Source of the DNA: Marisediminitalea aggregata
GTDB lineage: Bacteria > Pseudomonadota > Gammaproteobacteria > Enterobacterales > Alteromonadaceae
DNA: 64,000 nt
Assembly (NCBI RefSeq): GCF_900129565.1
Contig: NZ_FQWD01000001.1
Coordinates: 248,001-312,000, forward strand
Direction: 5' to 3'
The position numbers were made by a program, and so were the translations under genes. Numbering within the stretch: position 1 is the first letter of the stretch; each line of letters begins with the position of its first letter. Of the stretch, positions 61,276 to 64,000 are shown piece by piece. The notes beneath the pieces were generated by a model. That model saw only the letters and a list, made by a program, of their open reading frames with translations, did no database searches and was not told the DNA's origin.

Positions 61276-62904
61276 ATGGTTGAATTAAGTACCCTCGACT
61301 GGCTCGTACTGGCCGGATTTTTTGTCCTTCTGCTCGGCGTCGTCGGGATGTCGATGCGTCAAAAGGAAGAAGACACCGCGGACTATTTCCTGGCCGGTCG
61401 TAACGCCAGCTGGCTGGTGATTGGTGCCTCCATTTTCGCCTCTAACATCGGTTCGGAGCACCTGGTAGGCTTATCTGGCTCTGGTGCCCAGTCTGGCATG
61501 GCGCTGGCACACTGGGAATTACAATCCTGGATCATATTGTTGCTGGGTTGGTTCTTTGTGCCTTTTTACTGGAGCAGCAAAGTTTACACCATGCCCGAGT
61601 TTCTGGAGCGCCGCTACAACTCAAAATCGCGCACCTTTTTGTCGGTTATCTCACTGGTCAGCTATGTGTTAACGAAGGTCGCCGTAACGGTTTACGCCGG
61701 CGGTATCGCGTTCAAAACCATTCTGGGTATCGACAGCATTTGGGGTATCGACTTCTTCTGGATTTCGGCATTGGGCCTGGTCATCATCACCGGAATTTAT
61801 ACGGTGTTAGGTGGTATGAAAGCCATTATGTGGACGTCTGTTCTGCAAACGCCTGTGCTGATTATTGGTTCAGTCGTGATTCTGGTCGTCGGGCTGGATC
61901 AGGTTGGCGGCTGGTCTGAAGTTGAGCGAATCAACGAAGCGAACCTGCACCTGATACGTTCGGCCAGTGACGCAGAATTCCCTTGGCCTGGCATCATCTT
62001 TGGCTCGTTTATTATCGGTTTCTGGTACTGGTGTACCGACCAATACATTGTACAACGCGTACTGTCAGCCAAAGGCATTAAGGAAGCCCGTCGCGGTACC
62101 ATGTTTGCCGGTTACCTTAAGTTGCTGCCCGTATTTATATTCCTGTTCCCGGGCATGATTGCGGTAGCCTTAAAAACCAAAGGCATTATTAGCTACGACA
62201 GCGCCGACCAGGCCTTCCCCACCCTGGTTGCACAATTACTGCCTTCTGGCGTAAAAGGGATAGTAATTGGTGGTTTGGTCGCCGCCCTGATGAGTTCATT
62301 GGCGTCTCTGTTTAACTCTTCGGCCACCCTGTTCACGATCGATTTCTACAAGAAATTTAAACCTGAATCCAGCGAGAAGCACCTGCTGAAGGTTGGCCGT
62401 ATCGCAACGGTTGTGATCGTTATCCTGGGTATTCTGTGGATTCCGGTAATGAGCCTGATTGCTGACGTATTGTATGAATACCTGCAAAGTGTTCAGTCGC
62501 TAATTGCACCGGGCATTGCCGCTGTGTTCCTGCTGGGCCTGGTAAGCCGTCGCATTACGCCGGCAGCCGGTTATATTGGCCTGGTATCAGGCTTTGTACT
62601 GGGCATGATTCGTTTGGTCCTCCTGCCTTTCAAGGAGAGCATAGAGAGCACATCTTTAGCCTGGATCATTGAAATGAACTGGCTGTATTACTGTATTTTG
62701 CTGTTCGTCATTGTCACTGTGATCATGATTGTGGTGAGTATGTTTACCGAGCGTGCGAGCGAAGAAAAACTCAAAGGCCTGACATTCAGAACCTTGGGCA
62801 AGGGCACCATGCGTGAGGTCATCGACGGCTTAGACAAATGGGATTACATCCATACCGTAGGCATTTTAGGTATCACCGCATTTATCTATATTCGCTTCTG
62901 GTAG
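61276..62904 (+). CDS. SSS-family sodium/solute symporter, probable sugar transporter
   Basis: A 542-residue protein with about 14 membrane helices. It has the SGLT-like LAGRNASWLVIGASIFASNIGSE, GLSGSGAQSGMALAHWELQ, FGSFIIGFWYWCTDQYIVQRVL and LMSSLASLFNSSATLFTIDFY. The pattern IGSEHLVG with HWE replaces the vSGLT SAEQ and SYEW, so sugar specificity probably differs from the galactose symporter at 51094-52656. It is divergent from the DgoR-like regulator, suggesting uptake of the sugar oxidised by the SDR. AAGG lies upstream of the ATG. Confidence 0.88.
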   Translation: MVELSTLDWLVLAGFFVLLLGVVGMSMRQKEEDTADYFLAGRNASWLVIGASIFASNIGSEHLVGLSGSGAQSGMALAHWELQSWIILLLGWFFVPFYWSSKVYTMPEFLERRYNSKSRTFLSVISLVSYVLTKVAVTVYAGGIAFKTILGIDSIWGIDFFWISALGLVIITGIYTVLGGMKAIMWTSVLQTPVLIIGSVVILVVGLDQVGGWSEVERINEANLHLIRSASDAEFPWPGIIFGSFIIGFWYWCTDQYIVQRVLSAKGIKEARRGTMFAGYLKLLPVFIFLFPGMIAVALKTKGIISYDSADQAFPTLVAQLLPSGVKGIVIGGLVAALMSSLASLFNSSATLFTIDFYKKFKPESSEKHLLKVGRIATVVIVILGILWIPVMSLIADVLYEYLQSVQSLIAPGIAAVFLLGLVSRRITPAAGYIGLVSGFVLGMIRLVLLPFKESIESTSLAWIIEMNWLYYCILLFVIVTVIMIVVSMFTERASEEKLKGLTFRTLGKGTMREVIDGLDKWDYIHTVGILGITAFIYIRFW

Positions 62905-62929
62905 TGATCGGTTAACAATAACCCTGGAT

Positions 62930-62966
62930 AGCGGGCGATGACGCAGTTTGTGGTCGCCCGCTTTTT
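62930..62966 (+). terminator. Rho-independent terminator of the symporter gene
   Basis: AGCGGGCGA (62930-62938) and TCGCCCGCT (62954-62962) form a 9-bp stem with a 15-nt loop followed by TTTTT. Confidence 0.88.
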
Positions 62967-63059
62967 CGTATTTGAAACCAATTTAAAAAAAGCCAGCCAG
63001 TGCATGCTTACTTGCATTAGGCTCACCAAAACACAACCATCAAATACATTCACTTGCTT

Positions 63060-63971
63060 ATGACACGATATTTATTACCTGCACTACTGCTACTGTTAAC
63101 TCACGCCACACAGGCGAAGACCTACCAGGTTTATTATCTTGGAGGCCAATCCAATATGGCAGGATATGGCAATAATGCTGAGCTCAACGCACCCTACAAT
63201 GCACCTTTGCCTGAAGTACGCATGTTCAACGGCAATCCGGCGGGCGATTTTAGTAAGGGTGGCGGCCGCGGTATGTGGGACTCGCTACAGCCTGGCTTCG
63301 GCAGAAAATTTAAGTCATCGGGCAAGGAAAATATGCACTCAGCTTTTTTCGGGCCGGAAGTTGGCTTTGGACACCGTATCGCGGAACTCTATCCGGACCA
63401 AAACATTGCCATCATCAAATACGCATTGGGCGGCTCTGCTCTGGGGTACGGCGTAGGGAACAACTGGTACCCGGACTATCGTCGCGGCAACGGAATTAAC
63501 CAGTACGATCATGCGCTGACGACGTTAAGACAAGCCTTTGCCGAGCGTGACATCGATGGTGATGGTGAGGCCGACACCTTGATCCCTGCGGGAATAATTT
63601 GGATGCAGGGAGAGTCTGACGCCTATGACAGCGAAATAGTTGCCAATCAGTATTTGCAGAACCTGAAAAACATCATGGCCTTGCTGCGCGCTGCTCTGCG
63701 AGCGCCGGACCTACCGGTTGTTGTGGGTAAGATTACCGACTCTCACAATGACCCGGAAGACGGTTTACGGATGAATTGGGGGCACATAGTGCAACAGGCA
63801 CAGCGTGTCTTCGAGCAGGAAGATGTTTGCGCGGACTTAGTTACCGTTACGGAGACGTTTAAGCATTTGGATGATGGCTGGCATTATAATTCGGCGGACT
63901 ACATTACTTTGGGCAAAGCGTTTGCCGAGAGCATTAGGAAGCTCGAAAAAGGCTGTGGTACCGCACAATAA
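63060..63971 (+). CDS. Secreted SASA-domain (CE6-like) carbohydrate acetylesterase
   Basis: The ATG at 63060 gives 303 residues; a TTG at 63054 is possible. A signal peptide ends near ATQAK (residue 19-20). The SGNH-like SASA family shows YLGGQSNMAGYGNN with nucleophile S31, IKYALGGSALGYG, IIWMQGESDAYDSE, and DDGWHYNSADYITLGKAFAE carrying the catalytic His. It probably removes acetyl groups from polysaccharides in the periplasm or outside. It starts about 94 bp beyond the symporter terminator, so it is separately transcribed. Confidence 0.85.
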   Translation: MTRYLLPALLLLLTHATQAKTYQVYYLGGQSNMAGYGNNAELNAPYNAPLPEVRMFNGNPAGDFSKGGGRGMWDSLQPGFGRKFKSSGKENMHSAFFGPEVGFGHRIAELYPDQNIAIIKYALGGSALGYGVGNNWYPDYRRGNGINQYDHALTTLRQAFAERDIDGDGEADTLIPAGIIWMQGESDAYDSEIVANQYLQNLKNIMALLRAALRAPDLPVVVGKITDSHNDPEDGLRMNWGHIVQQAQRVFEQEDVCADLVTVTETFKHLDDGWHYNSADYITLGKAFAESIRKLEKGCGTAQ

Positions 63972-64000
63972 GTACGCCGTGCAAGTCAGTGCCAGTGACA

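Overview
The window looks like a chromosome segment of a marine or aquatic gammaproteobacterium of the order Alteromonadales. The reasons are a complete MSHA type IV pilus operon joined to mreBCD-maf-rng-yhdP, a Xanth-Caul type TonB-dependent receptor, and Na+/sugar symporters close to Vibrio vSGLT. I see no tRNA, rRNA, CRISPR array, insertion sequence or prophage. Genus and species cannot be fixed from the sequence alone.

Region 1 (1-7104, minus strand): mreB, mreC, mreD, maf, rng and yhdP, the usual cell-shape and envelope cluster. Most junctions overlap by a few bases. A perfect 10-bp hairpin sits between mreB and mreC, and another inverted repeat lies in the mreB leader. yhdP runs off the left edge.

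Region 2 (7242-25816, minus strand): the MSHA pilus operon mshI-mshI2-mshJKLMNEGFBACDOPQ, 17 genes packed with overlapping starts and stops. It encodes the PilM/N/O/P-like inner-membrane platform, secretin, ATPase with an MshEN (c-di-GMP type) N-terminus, platform protein, six prepilin-like proteins and a 1683-aa LamG-containing MshQ.

Region 3 (25990-38639): a hexapeptide acetyltransferase, a lipoprotein/secreted pair carrying DUF1566 (Lcl) domains, a PHA synthase divergent from a MaoC-phosphotransacetylase fusion plus acetate kinase (carbon storage and acyl-phosphate metabolism), a small zinc-ribbon protein, a soluble four-PAS chemotaxis-type receptor, a Bax-like glucosaminidase, a secreted HExxH protein and ssb.

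Region 4 (38640-57524): a galactoside-utilisation system. A TonB receptor, a GH2 lipoprotein, galE and a secreted GH5-like protein form a plus-strand operon. galT-galK-sglT and galM lie on the minus strand, and a LacI-family regulator lies beside galM. Near-identical palindromes centred on AACGTT lie upstream of the receptor gene, galT and galM/lacI, which suggests one local regulon: glycan uptake at the outer membrane, periplasmic cleavage, Na+-coupled galactose import and the Leloir pathway. Four unrelated genes (methyltransferase, lipoprotein, two unknowns) lie between the two arms.

Region 5 (57528-63971): a SMP-30 lactonase-like protein, a TauE/SafE exporter, an SDR sugar dehydrogenase-like protein, a DgoR-like GntR regulator, a second SSS symporter and a SASA-type esterase. 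This resembles part of an oxidative (De Ley-Doudoroff-like) route for an aldose. The dehydratase, kinase and aldolase are not in the window.

No radically new system is obvious. The best leads are the cis-regulatory RNA and DNA structures (mreB/mreC hairpin, TonB-receptor leader, tandem hairpins after the receptor gene, helically phased direct repeats before tauE), the GH5-like enzyme of unknown substrate, and the DUF1566 pair beside the MSHA operon.
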